From assembly GCA_038373865.1 (NCBI GenBank), contig JAXGGA010002190.1, positions 1 to 64,000 of the forward strand: DNA of 64,000 bases. Reading direction: 5' to 3'. Below the pieces are notes generated by a model. The model was not told the origin of the DNA. It saw nothing but the letters and a program-made list of their open reading frames with translations, and did no database searches. Origin of the DNA: Uloborus plumipes (lineage: Eukaryota; Arthropoda; Arachnida; Araneae; Uloboridae). The position numbers and the translations under genes were made by a program. Position 1 is the stretch's first letter. Every line of letters begins with the position of its first letter. Below, piece after piece: positions 1 through 12,043 of this stretch.

Positions 1-151
1 TGAGATGAGCGCCTGAAGCTTGAAGAAGTATTGGCGTTTCAAGTAGCACATAGGCGCCTTCCTTCGGTTAGAAGGGAGCGCCTTCCCCCATTGCCCCACA
101 CCACTTGTATCCGCGAATGATGTGAATAATGTTGGATATAATTCAAAGCGA

Positions 152-186
<35 letters not shown>

Positions 187-880
187 GATACTTTTCAGCG
201 AACAAAAAGAAATGCAAAAAAAAAAAAAAACGACGACTGTCGATCGGCGCTTTTTAGAGTGGCGCACCGGGCATTTGCCCAAATGCCCACATGGCCAGTC
301 CGACCCTGATTTTGACTGAGGTCGCCAACGTGGCTACCATTCAAAAATGCTACACCCCTTTCCCGACCATAACCTTGACATGTGAACTTTTCCCAAATCC
401 TCTTGTCCACTAAACATTCGGCAGTCGGATCGCCGGGGGCGTAGAAAGGGGGTGGTATTATACTCTCAACTAAAAATTCGGATGTGAGATCGCCAGGGAC
501 GAAGGTATTGTCCTCTTATCCACTAAAAGTTCGGCAATAAATTGGGGTGGAAGAGGGAGGGGAGGTATTAACGATACCACTTGCGCAACGTTACAAAAAA
601 GAAACTGAAGTGAAAATCGCGGCTGCAAATTTGTTTGAAAATTTGCAATTTCGATAACTCCGCTGTATGGTGATTTATAGCCTCGCAGCACTTGAATAAA
701 AACGCGTTTCCGAAATGGCGTCGCGTTTTAGATTGTTCATATTTGCAAGTTTAAGCGGAAATGACCGTTCCGAAATAAAGTTTTCTTCATAAAACTTATG
801 TAAGGAAAAAATATGGCTCTTTTGCGTCAAAATACATTTAGACAATTTCGGAAAATAAATCGCTTCTTTAATAGAAACAC
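1..880. other. Low-complexity and decayed repeat sequence, no gene seen
   Basis: A pure A run lies at about 152-185 and a second at about 217-230. Around 260-345 is a more complex GC-richer patch (TTTGCCCAAATGCCCAC and CGTGGCTACCATTC) that resembles a transposon terminus; the phrase GGCTACCAT recurs near 3736-3800. The short open frames here are low-complexity or repeat derived and show no domain, so I call no gene. Confidence 0.5.
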
Positions 881-2830
881 GTGCCTTGCCAAAAAAAAAA
901 GCGCACCTGGTTTGAGATTTTAATCCTTTTGCATCTTGATAATGTTTCAATTGTTTTTGAAGTTTTGAGGCGTTTTGTTATCTGTTAACGTAACTCGCCT
1001 CATTTTATACAGTAATTTTGTAATGTTTTTATTTATATAATTTTAATTGCTCATTGTAATATTGACCATAGAAACATAGCTTGACTCATGCCACCAAAAA
1101 GCACGTGGCTCACCGAAATATGCGGGCCGTGTTTGAGCTATCAATCTTTTTGCATCTTGATAATATTTATATTATTTTGGAACTTTTGAGACTTATGTTA
1201 TCTGCTACCAAAACATGTCTCACTTTACTCATTAATTGAGGGTTTTTTTTTTTTCATTATTTTAGTTGCTTGTTCATATTATTTCATGTTAACCAAAAAC
1301 ACGCGAGTTGCCGCCCGTGCGCACAAAGTAACATGTGCCTCGCCGAAAGTTGCGTACCTTGTTTGGGATTTCAATCCTTTTGCATCCTAAAAATATCTCA
1401 ATTATTTTGGAATCTTTGAGGCTTCTTATTACCTACTGCCGTAACTCAGCTCATTTTATGTATTAATTTTGTAATTTATTTACTAATTAACCTAATTTTA
1501 ATTCGTCGTTCACGTGTAACATGAAGCTTAAACGTGTAGTTTGACGCCCATGCCAACAAAGAAACACGTGATTCGACGAAAATTGCAGCCTCGTTTGAAA
1601 TCTCAATCTTTTTACATCCTGATAATATTTAAATTATTGTGGAAATTTTGAGGGATTATATTATCTGCTTCCATCTACACCTTGGCTCATTTTATTCTTT
1701 TGTTTAATAATCATTTTTTACTTAAGAATATTTTGCTGCTTGTTTATACTATGTTATTAAAACCGAAAAAGAAAGAGAAAAGTTTTGAGATCAAAGGTCG
1801 GGTTTTTACCAAATTTTGAATGTTTGCTCATACTAAAAAAAAATCAGATAAAATATTTTTGAAGTGTCTTACAACAGGGGTTGGCCCGAGTTTAAACCGT
1901 ACTGTCCAAACTTATTATTTTTTTTGTGAACAAGTATCAAAAACAAACAAAAGAAATATTTTTTTTCTTCATAAGAGCAAGTTAGAACTCATTTATTGAA
2001 TTTTGAACATTCAAATATGGGTATAATCAAACTTATTCTTGATTTTTAGCAAGTTACATTGAAAATGCAGTTCTTCACTAAAAATTTCAATTATACCCAT
2101 GAGCATACATGTCAACTTGTACGTTTTGGCCGTACAATGTACGTTTTTTTGCCCTATTGTACGATGGTACGGTAAAGGTGTAAAATCATACGTTTTTTAC
2201 AGATTTTTCAACAATTTCAGTGGTGTTTTTTTTTTTTTCATATAACTAAATTCCATTTACTAGGCTTCTTTAAAATTTGTCGTTGCATGTGATAACACGC
2301 GAGGGAGAGCCTGAACTTCGTCATATTTCAGCACTGAACACGTACTTCGCGGAAAACTGGTTCGCGTGTTTGAGACTGCAATCCTTTTGCATCGTGCAAA
2401 TATTTTAGTATTTGCGAAAATTTTAAGTTACAATTCTATATGCTACCGAAGGCCATCATGTTTAATTATTTATTTTAATAATTCAAAAAAAAAAAAAAAA
2501 ATCTCCTTTTTTCATGCTTACGCTTTTCTCGCGATTCTCGTAAAATCGCTTCTTTTGTTTAACATTTCAATCCTTTAACATCTTGTCAGTGTTTTAATAT
2601 TTCTGATAATTGGAGGTCATTTTGACTTATTGCTATCAAATGTTAACTTATTGCGTTTTTTTTTTTGTAATTAATAAATTTATTAAAAAAGACTGATCTG
2701 TAGTCAAAAATTGCTTCCTGTGTTAAGATTTCAGTCCGTTTGCTTCTGAAAGTATTTTAATATTTTTGGCAGTCAGAAGTTATTCTAACATGACTATCGA
2801 AGACTACTTTATTTTATTTTATTTATTTTT
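880..2830. repeat. Decayed tandem array, unit about 160-230 bp, related to the 13.3-kb element
   Basis: The phrase 'gagatttcaatccttttgc' followed by 'atcttgataatatttcaatt' and 'attttggaa..tttgagg' recurs near 925, 1148, 1375, 1606, 2382, 2568 and 2728. Each is usually preceded by 'cg(c)cgaaaattgc' and followed by 'ctcattttatgtattaattttgtaatt'. Spacing is about 222, 227 and 231 bases for the first four, then irregular. The same unit occurs once inside each of the two elements at 13265-13953 and 44238-46035, so the array probably grew from that element family. There is no coding capacity. The 4-nt-divergent copies point to an old array. Confidence 0.7.
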
Positions 2831-5800
2831 TATTATTCATGTTTTTTCTTACCAGCATGCTGATATTCAACATATATTTCACAAAAAATTGCATAACTGA
2901 AAGGAATTTATTCAATTGAAAATCTGAAGAAAAGTTTAAATGTTAATTAAAATAAAACTACTGAAAGTGACTGGTATAATTACAACAACTTATTTAATGT
3001 CTGATTTTCCATTAAGAAATAGGTTATTGTCTTAGTACAGTTTTGTAGCGGAAACTGTAAGATTTTCTAAGTAGACATGTTGGCAGGTATGCCATGAGCT
3101 TAGTTTTTTTTTTTTAATAGTAGTTAGATAACAATAATCATATGAAATTAGCCAAAGATTGATTATCTGTAAAAACTACATAATGCACTTACCTGAAATG
3201 GAATCATATCTGAATATTTATAACATATTCCAGTATTATTATATAGAAAATTTATTGTGACTTAGAAATTACTCAATTTTATACTGTTCAAATTTATATT
3301 TCCAACATCTGGAAGAAATGATTTTTAAAATACTTGCAATTATTTATGTTTATCATTTATGCTGCCTTCTTTATCTTAAAATTTAGTTATAGACTGAGAA
3401 CAAACTGCAAAGCATATATTACTTGTTCATGAAATATTTCTGAATAGAACTAAGTGCTTCCTTATTTCAAACAAATCATGTTTCAGAAAACAAAAAATGT
3501 CATTGAGTTTTAAAATTTTTGAAATTCATATGTTTTCTTTAATTTTAACCTTTTTGACGATATATTTGAGCAATGGATGATTTTAGTCATGCATCTATTT
3601 TTAAGAAACGTAAAGGTAGCAGTTTAGAACAAATGTTGTTAATATAAACATTGAACTTTACATTATTGCTTTAAAATTTAAATATATTTTTCTAAATACA
3701 CATTTTACGCACTTTTTTTTTTTAATTTTAAGTTTGGCTACCATTTTCTGAAATTTGGCTACCATTTTGTGGGGTGTTAGTAGCCATTGGCTACCAATTC
3801 AAAATTTGAGTGTTGAGGTATACATTCTACTTTTATTTTTAACTTTAATAAATTATTTTATTAGCATCTTTTTATTTTGATGCCTTCTGTTTAAAAAGTA
3901 CGATCAATTTGCATCCTATATGAGCGTCGAATTTTTCTCATTTTTGATGGTTATAACCTTTAGTTAAAAGAAAAATAAATGAAATATATTTTCTCAGATT
4001 TAAAAATCATAAATTTAAAATTCTTGAGTGTAATTCTGTGTTTTTTATAAAAATCAAAACGTCAAAAAGATAATTTTATATGCCATTTTCATACTTTTAA
4101 CGCGTTAATTTAAAAATTTGCAATTTCTTTGCGTCCGCTGTGCGAATAAGATATTTCGCATTTTTGATGCTTGCTATTCCTTGTTGAAAGGCAAATCAGT
4201 AACATTTCTTTTCATTTTAATTTCATCATTAAAGTAAAAATTTTAAACAAAATTCTATGCTCTTTAAGACTGTCAAATGTCAAAAACTTAAAAGCTGAAT
4301 CTCTGGCTGAATTTTATTTTTGTTTCAGCTATTTAAGTTTTTAACCATACATAATATCTTTAAATGGTATTTCACTTCAGCATTAGTAAATATCCGAATC
4401 TTTGACTCAGGTCATATTGTATTGATTAGGAGCTTTATGGGTATTGTGCATCTAGATAGTTTTTTCCCCATATTTTCAGTAACAAATGTAACTTCCATTG
4501 CTTTAGAAATATTTTCGCACAACAAACAGTAATTCTGTTAGCCTTTTGCTTTCTCCTAAAAATATTTTTTTGGAGATAATTTGTACAACACCAGCTCAAA
4601 AATAACTTTATTACTCATTTAAAATTTAATTAAATGAATGCCCACTATTTTGACTAAAAACTATTTCAAACTATTCGAATATATGAAATGTGTTAGTTTA
4701 TGAAAGGCAATTAATTACTATATGCGTATAATTATAAAATTAGGTGTGCTCAAGTAAGAGGTCTTAATTGATCACGCACAAACATTACCTCTTTAAAACT
4801 TCCAGGTATTTTTCATGAACTCACAATAACTCCTGCATGAGAAAAAATAAGGAGTAAAATTCAGGAGTTTTAAGGGCCCTTATTTTCTCAAGTCGTAGCA
4901 CGCTTTTAGACCGTGCATTAACCACTTCCCTTACGAATTTTTTTTGGAAAAAATTACAAAAAAAAAAATTTTTTTTAATTTAATTTTGAAATACAAGAAA
5001 ATGAAGCAATACAAATAAAATATGTAGGTTTCAAGTTGAATTTTTAATTATTTATAGGCGTAAAATCAATTAGTTTCACCCGAGTTTTCTTGGGATAATA
5101 ATTACCTGCAACTCATACGAGCCCGAGATAACTCGGGATAATCAGGCAAGCGGTTAATTGTGTCTAATAGGCTTTTGCAAGACATAGAAAAGAATATGGA
5201 AGATTTTAATCTATTCTCTTTTAGTCTATTTTAAGGATGCTCAAAACTAAAAAAATTTGAAAAAAAAAAAAAATTCCGCGAGATCGAGGTCGAAAACTTT
5301 TTTTTTCCAAACAAGTTTAGCTGCTTTGTTGTTTCTAAGTCTGTACAATCTAAGTTTCAAACTTTAGATTAGATGTCCTTGTTAACAATGGATTAAGTGA
5401 CTGGTTCAGGTGATCAATTTTTCCATTCTTACTCTTACTTGACCTTATAAATAAATATCCAATCTAATTGATTATTCTTAATCTCATCTAAAAATACTTC
5501 TCCTTTGCAAGTTAATTTTATTAATATTATGACTCTTTTTAAATCTTCTGTTGCAAGTTTTTTCATTTAATAATATGAACCACTCTCTTTCGAATTGATA
5601 AGATTGCTATAATTAATATTCGTTTATCTATTGTTTTTTCTATTTCATGCCCAGCCAATTTATTCTCTTAAACTTTAAAAACTTAATCTTAAAAAATCAT
5701 GATTTGAACCAATGTTTTTTTTTTCAATCAATTAATTTGCATCATGATTGAAATCAATGATTTTACTAAAAAAATCAGTTTAATTTAAGACACGATTTAA

Positions 5801-5869
5801 ATCTCAAAATTATGATTAAGCATCCTTCACGAAGTAACTATCCTATAATCTTTGCCAATACTGGAGCTT
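2830..5869. other. AT-rich intergenic or intronic sequence, no gene seen
   Basis: No open frame here exceeds about 70 codons and none has a recognisable domain. At 3720-3815 the phrase TTTGGCTACCATTTT is repeated in a cluster of about 90 bases, which looks like a transposon end. Around 4740-5160 there is a slightly more complex stretch with 'aactcgggataat', and 4930-4990 is A/T homopolymer. I see nothing else. Confidence 0.5.
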
Positions 5870-8462
5870 CAGGGACGTAACTAGAGGGGGGCAGACAGGG
5901 CTCGTGTCCCGGGCGCTTGATTTCAAGGGCGCTGAACTGGCTAAGTAACTACGTAGTTTTCTTTTCATTATTAAAAAAGGGGCAAATTTTTAAAAGCCAG
6001 CTCCCCCTAAAAAAAAAAGCTCAATGCTGGCACAGGCAAAAAGTTAAAGAAATTTCTTTTAATGTGAAAAAGGCATGGGAAATAACGACGGAGAGAAAGT
6101 GAGGAGGGTGCAGTAAATGGCATGAATATATTTTCTTTTAGAGAGTGACCAGTAAAAGTGTTTCATGCCCTATTTCCTCAATGATATTCTTATGTCTGAA
6201 AAATCATCTGGGGCACAAAACAGGCAAAGAACTTAAGTGGGGAAAAAGAAAATCATCTATGTTCATCGTTGTTATCATCGTGATTGAATGGAAAAGACTT
6301 TAGGTAGGGGTACGTAAGACATGGTTTATCTAATTTACATAATGTAATACAGATTTGTTGAACATTGCCGATTAATTTCTCTCATTCTTTGAGAAAAATC
6401 TCTAACTATAATAATGGAGATTCAGTTCAAAGTTCTCTCTCACTCTTTTAGAAAATGCTCTATGGATTTTTAGAGATTGAACCCATATGAGGCATTTTAA
6501 ACCTACTATCAATCTAATTTTGGCACCCTCAGGACCAGTCCTAGGGGCAAGCAATACAAGCAGCCACTTGAGGGGCGCCGAATGGAGGAGGGCGCTATTA
6601 CAGCCAATAAAAAAAATATTTAAAAAAAAACTTTTGGGAAAAATGTGAAATGCAAAAACAGAAAGAGTTTTTTTTTACCTTCTAAGTTTTATCAATTATG
6701 TCCCGTTTTCAGAAAGGAGGGAATTGGTTCATTCTTTAACCAGGTAAGGTTATTCAGCAACTGCTATTAATATTGAAGTCTACATGGATGTTCGCATTTT
6801 TTATAAAAAATATATTTAAAATATATGTTTCTGAAAAATTTGAAAAATAGCAATGACCGGTTTTAAAGTAAATCACTTGATCGGTTTTCAGAATACACAT
6901 CATTAAACAAACCAATATTTTGCTTAGTTAATGTAAGAATTACATTTTGGCTACTGTTGGTCAATCACTGCAATACGGGGTTGGTGTTGAGAGTAGAGTT
7001 AAAGAAAATCAATCAATACGTAAGAATTTTGTAAAAGAGTGGAAATTTTTTGTTCCTGGAAATTATTGCGTTCAATAATTTCCGTTCAAATTTCAATTCT
7101 GGTTTTAAATAAATAAATTGTACAGAATATTTTTCAGCCATAATATGTGATGTTTCGTAAAGTATTTAATAAACAAATGCTAATTTATAATCATTTATTC
7201 AATAATTCACTTTTTTTTTAATGTTCTCGTTCCTTTTCTTTCACAGCAAAGTTTAGGATTTCGAAGTTTCTTAAAATTTCATTGTACACTTATTTTAATG
7301 CTGAATATTTGATAGTTTAAATGTAAAATTTACAATTTTTTACTTAAGAGTTTTTCTAAAGTGAAATTCATGAAAATATTTTTGATTTGCAAAGTATTAA
7401 AGGCTTTTAAATTTTCTTTCATTTTAAGTAGTTTTCAAACGTATTAAATATGATGTTCAATATGAAAAGGAAAACAATTACTCATTTGGTATTTATAGTT
7501 ATTTCATGATTTTTTTTTTTTTTTAACAATTGGAAGCATTTTTTTTTTCTTAATTTCAAAATAAAAATTACTGAAAAACTTGAGATAAACTGAATAAAGA
7601 TAGAATTCTCTATCTACCAACATTCCCAATTTTTCAATTCTGAATTCAAAAAACTGTTTTCGTTTTGAAAGTATTTAAGGTTACTCAGCTAGTATTTATT
7701 AGTGTTTTGATTATTATTATCATCATTGTCTAAATTATCATTTGATGATATATTAAAAACTTCTGCAACCAAAAAAGCTCACAAAATAAAGTTATAACGT
7801 TTTCGTTTTTTAATGTAAGTGATGTAAAGCTGGAACTAATTAGAAATGTGTTTAAAATGTTTCTTCATTATTAAGCTTTTTTTGAATAGTTAAATACTAT
7901 TTTCTAAAATTTTAATCTACTCATTTTGATCCAGCCCACATATACTTCGATATCATTTTATGAATCTTTTCACATTTGAAATTGTTACAGTATGAAAAAA
8001 GAAGTCTATGAGCTATAAGCTATTCTCATATTGAAATGCGTAAGAAGTTTTAGAATTAACTTGACTTTTTAACTTAAAATCTTTTGTTAACTGATAAGCA
8101 TACTTTCAAAAAAAAAAGCATTAAGCTTTGAGCAGAAAATGTATGAGAAATTGGAACTCTAAAACCAATGCATGTCAGTGGTCGGTCTGGCCAGTACGGT
8201 AATGGTCTGGCTCGATATTTAGGAGTGTGAAGAGGGAAAACTTGACCCTTTGGCTTTGAGAAAGTATTGTATGTATTTAGTTGTGCTTTTTGCTCATTTT
8301 CTATGTAATATACGTTGAGTATACCCTTATATGACGGTCCAGACGTTGGCGTTGTCATTATTTTCGACAAATATATTATTTTATTTTAATGGGCGGAGGG
8401 GGGGGGGAGGGCGCCAAAGAGAAGTCTTGCCCCTGTTCGAAAATGACCTAGTTACGTCCCTG
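5870..8462. mobile_element. Candidate DNA transposon or composite bounded by inverted CAGGGACGTAACTAG
   Basis: The left end reads CAGGGACGTAACTAG at 5870 and the right end reads CTAGTTACGTCCCTG ending at 8462, a perfect 15-base inverted pair, each followed inward by G-rich sequence and a GGCGC-type motif. The flanking eight bases (tggagctt and tctgcaca) do not match. Either the two ends come from different copies of one family or the target duplication has decayed. A separate end-like block (GACCAGTCCTAGGGGCAAGC, then GGGGCGCC) sits at 6533-6595. The interior is AT-rich and shows no transposase. Confidence 0.4.
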
Positions 8463-8738
8463 TCTGCACATATTTACAATTTAAAGGCGACTGGACTATG
8501 AGTCGCTTGTTTGAAGTAAAAAGAAGCACGGTTGAACAGCAATAAAATTAATGTACATATTTACAATATAGTGAGGACAGGAGTATGAGTCGCTCATTAG
8601 AAGTAATAACCATGGTGAACACGATGTTCACTCTAGAGAAAAAAAAGGGTAGGGTGCTGGTGTCTGAAAGGGGCACTATTTATTGCGAAAAGGGCAATCG
8701 TGTTTTCAAAGAAGGCAATTCTGAATTGTTCCAACTGA

Positions 8739-8902
8739 CAGGGACGTCATTTCAAGTTTTTCGGGGGGGGGGGGGCAAAGGGTCCAAACACAATGCAACT
8801 TCGTCAGAAAGATAAAAAACCACGCCCACTTATATGTAAATGCATTGATTTCTCAAAGTCGGGGGGGGGGGGCAATGGACCCCCCCCTAAATGACGGGCC
8901 TG
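8739..8902. mobile_element. hAT-like MITE with poly-G tracts and near-perfect 8-bp target duplication
   Basis: The ends are CAGGGACGTCATTT and AATGACGGGCCTG. The flanks ccaactga (8731-8738) and ccaattga (8903-8910) match at 7 of 8 positions, as expected for a hAT-type target duplication. Inside are two runs of 11 or more G and the phrase 'ccacgcccacttatatgtaaatgcattgat'-like core, split here as 'ccacgcccacttatatg'. The element is 164 bp and non-coding. A second copy in the opposite orientation is at 23832-24167 and a remnant (aaatgacaggcccg) ends near 33031. Confidence 0.75.
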
Positions 8903-9689
8903 CCAATTGACCAGCTTTTACAGATATTAATTCTGTGCAACAGTTACTTCCATAATGTTGAAAGTACAGCAGCTTTTAACAGCTTTTTTAAACCTTATTT
9001 CACTAAACCTTGAGAAAATCTTCATTTTTGGACTCATTAATATTTTTGTTCTTTCCACAAATATGCAAATCTTGTTTTTATCTTTTTCTAATTAATTCCT
9101 TTTCAAGTTTTCTTTTTATCTATCAATACAGTAGGGCTCGGCCAACAGCTTGTAAAGTTAACCCATGTGCCCTGAAATGTTCAATGTTACCAGGGGTGCC
9201 TATACCCCCTCCCAAGCTCAATGGCGCAAATCCCCCCCCCCCCCCATTTTTCACAACCCTATTGGGATTTTTATTTTTATCCCTCTTTTATTTTATTTAT
9301 TTTTTTAAACATCATTTATTTATTTTTTAAACATTCATTTTTTTAAATTATAACTATTATTTTTTATAAATTACACAGGTCTGCAAAAAAATTTTTCAAA
9401 TAGATGCATGGGATGTTTTGACTGATTTTAATGTTTTTCGGTGTGCTGAATCCAAATATGAGCTTCATTTTTTTCCATCACGTACAGATATTTTGCAATA
9501 CGTGAGCCAATACTTACCAAAGTCGAAAAAACAAGTTACTAAGAAAATCATGTATTTATTTTTAAAAAAAGCTTTACTTTTTTTTTTACTCATTACAACA
9601 CATTTTAAAAAGTGGATCACATTTAGTGTTTACTCCTTTTTACTGTAAAACCATTTTTTTTTTCTATTTATTGATACTCCTATTGGTGC

Positions 9690-10330
9690 GCTTTCGCTGG
9701 TTGGATCTCGATGTTTCCCGCTTGAGCATCCAACAGTAGTATGACATCATATTTACATCCCACCTTCCTTAGTAACGTCTATCTATGTCTTTCATATCTT
9801 GATAAAACCTCTCATCCTATTCCTCACTAAAGCCACCAAGGTTTTTGGGAAAATAGTCTACATGTGAATGTTAAAAATGGATTTTTAAACTCATGTTACA
9901 GTGCTGCACTTTGAAGGCAGCCAACATCCTTCCCAAAAACTTTTGTACCACATACTTGAATGGGTTCTAGGCTTCTTTTTCAGTTTTATTCATTGATTGA
10001 TTCAAAAAACAATGAGCAAGATAAAAGTTTGCTTATGTCAGGTCCCGTGAATATTCCCTCTTTCAATTTAGCTTCAGAAAACTTCGGAAACTTCAAACAA
10101 ACATATTTGAAAGTCTCCATCTTTTAACAAACCCCGATAAATTGCTTCATCAGTCCTAATTTAGTGTGAAGATTTGGAAACAGCACTTTTTCACAATCAA
10201 CCACTATACTGCCCAACGTGGAATATCAGGACTAGCCCCAGCACCTTTGATGATTTCTATTTTAAAAAGGGGTGTGCATTTGATTAAAAAATGCACCATG
10301 GCAGCATTTCTGCTTATTCTAAAAAAAAAA
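9690..10330 (-). pseudogene. Decayed copy of an arthropod repeat-family protein (FPKNLG / YQGRW type)
   Basis: Read on the minus strand with several frameshifts and stops, the segment gives in order VLFPNLHTKLGLMKQFI, then LKFPKFSEAKLKEGIFTGPD, then MSLKIHF, SHVDYFPKNLGGFSEE, DERFYQDMKDIDRRY, a stop where a Q would be expected, GRWDVNMMSYYCWMLKRE. From memory this is the C-terminal part of a widespread multi-copy uncharacterised protein in arthropods, usually reading FPxNLGxVSDEHGERFHQDI and YQGRW. The function of the family is unknown to me; its copy number suggests transposon association. It lies between the inverted arms at 9190-9470 and 10810-11200, so it may be the element's former gene. 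At least two stops and several frame changes make it non-functional. Confidence 0.65.
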
Positions 10331-10974
10331 TATTTCCCTTGATCTGATAAGGAAGCAAAATAAATAAAAAAATTTAAAAAAAAACTTCAATACAAACCAA
10401 TTCTTTTAATAAACGAATCCAACATAAAATAAATAAATAAAAATCCCCCCACATTCTTTATCTCTCTTATCACTATCACCCTGAATTTAATAAAATCCTT
10501 ATTAGTCCTGGAATACAGTGCAACATATTTGAACCTGATCAATGTGGCTCTGTGGGTGAGTGTAGCAGGCCTGTTTTCACTTTTCCCCATCTAACGCCCA
10601 ACCTCGCTGTCTCTCCCCCCCCCCCTTTTTTCAGTTTTTTTAACTGTAGGTACTCTTTGAACATCAAAGAAGCAAATAAGAAAAACATTTGTAATAAACA
10701 TTTTTCTAAATCATAAATTAGTAAAGATTTTTTCAGTTAAATAGAGGTAAAATGGTACATTACGACACTTAGTACACATGTTTTGCGGAAAAACTGTACG
10801 TGATGGACAAAAACGGAGGTCATTTTCGAATTCAGCACACCGAAAAACATAAAGAACACTCAAAATATCCCATGCAGTTTTTTGGTTGCAGACCTGTGTT
10901 ATTAATTTTTTAAAGTACTAATTATGCGCAGAATATAATCGTCTTTTTCCCCTTTCAGACATTTCATGCACACA

Positions 10975-11125
10975 CACATGAAAAATAAATAAATAAATAA
11001 ATAATAATAAAGAAATAATTTAAATTAAAAAAATGAATTAACGAATAATTTACATTGAAAAAAAATCAGTGAATAATTTAATTTAAAAAATAAATTAATA
11101 AATAATTTAAATAAATTAATAAATT
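10975..11125. repeat. AAAT-type simple repeat and A/T-rich low complexity
   Basis: A run of (aaat)n at about 10980-11010 is followed by degenerate 'aataatttaaat' repeats to about 11125. It lies in the right arm region of the 2-kb foldback element and has no coding potential. Confidence 0.7.
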
Positions 11126-11289
11126 AGTTTTAAAAAATCCCCCCCTCCCCCCAAAAAAAATTTGATGTTGAACTTGCGCCATAATCCCCCCCCCCTGTAT
11201 GTTACAAATACTATTATGCTTCTTTAAAAAAGATGTGATTCGCAGAAATACTATTGATAAAACTTGAACAATAAAGAATTTATATTTAC

Positions 11290-11467
11290 CTCGCACTTTA
11301 ATGTTTGACAGATCTCGCAGGGTTATCTTTTTCTGAGTCAGATTGCAGTATTTTTCTTGGACAAGTTTTTTATTGGCCTTCAAGTCCAACAGTTCTAAAA
11401 TTTCTTGCTGCACACCAAGTGTTAAACTCCTCTGACTGGGGAGAGAACTGAATAACTCCTTAGATAG
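11290..11467 (-). CDS. ZSWIM3-like (MULE/FAR1-derived) gene, exon 3
   Basis: On the minus strand a TTTTACAG acceptor precedes 11467 and the exon runs 178 bases to a GAG|GTAAAT donor after 11290. It enters at phase 0 and leaves at phase 1. It encodes about 59 residues including QQEILELLDLKANKKLVQEK and TQKKITLRDLSNIK. This is the segment that in ZSWIM1/ZSWIM3-like proteins lies between the FAR1-type DNA-binding region and the MULE transposase-like domain (a typical relative reads TGKxxTLKDIxN). It follows exon 2 (12908-13007) in phase. The later exons (MULE domain, SWIM zinc finger) are not found leftward in this window, so they lie beyond base 1, are too fragmented to see, or are missing. Confidence 0.75.
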
Positions 11468-11692
11468 CTGTAAAATTTAAAAACAAAATCAGCAACAAAT
11501 TATGTACTGAAATATATAATAATTGTATCACACCACAACAATTTAAGCAATTACCTCTCCAAGAAGGAACAGGGACAAGTTCTGTGCTATTAAAAATTAA
11601 AATTTTCAAGTACGCCAGTAGCTATTGATTTAATGTTAAAACAAAATATTTGTGCCACATATACTGATGAGCATTCTTGTAATTGCATAGTA

Positions 11693-11869
11693 CTGTAGGC
11701 CCCGCTTAAACGAATACTGTTGGTTCCAAGAAATATTATTAGATTAAGCGGGATATTTGTTTAAGCAGGGATTTTCAACATTGCATCTATGGCATAGGAA
11801 ATATTCGGTTCCAGGATATTTTATTCGCATAAGCGGGGTATTCGTTACCCGATTAAGCGGGGCCGACAG
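11693..11869. mobile_element. 177-bp pogo/mariner-like MITE, TA target site
   Basis: The ends are CTGTAGGCCCCGCTTAA and TTAAGCGGGGCCGACAG, inverted with one mismatch, and flanked by TA at 11691-11692 and 11870-11871. The interior has further inverted words such as 'attaagcggg' and 'gcataagcgggg', so nearly the whole element folds on itself. A second copy is at 54228-54412. It lies in the intron between exons 2 and 3 of the ZSWIM3-like gene. Confidence 0.8.
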
Positions 11870-12043
11870 TATATATATACACCTGCAGCAACTTTTACTT
11901 TATATTAGTTACTGGAAAATTTAACTTTTGCTTTGTTGGCAACTTCACGATTTTTCTTGCTCAAAAAGAATTAGCTTAAAAGAAGAAAACAAGTTGCATT
12001 TTTATGTTACTATTTGAATGAGCTTAATTTATTAGCTTAATTA

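Larger units (their letters stand above)
9180..11205. mobile_element. Roughly 2-kb element with long imperfect inverted arms
   Basis: The left arm (about 9190-9470) carries 'atggcgcaaatcccccc', then 'acacaggtctgcaaa', 'gcatgggatgttttga' and 'tttttcggtgtgctgaat'. The right arm (about 10810-11200) carries the reverse complements of all four in reverse order: 'attcagcacaccgaaaaac', 'atatcccatgcag', 'tgcagacctgtgt', then 'gcgccataatccccc'. The arms therefore form a large foldback of about 280-400 bases each. Between them is a decayed coding sequence (9690-10330, minus strand). The outermost boundary is not resolved because poly-C and A/T-rich tracts flank both arms. Confidence 0.6.

Noticed and set aside
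5870..8462. Complete single transposon
   Set aside because: Ends are inverted and perfect for 15 bases, but the outer flanks do not match, so a single intact insertion is not demonstrated; kept only as a candidate.
8585..8815. 76-codon frame starting MSRSLEVITMVNTMF
   Set aside because: It runs into the poly-G MITE at 8739 and has no domain or splice context.
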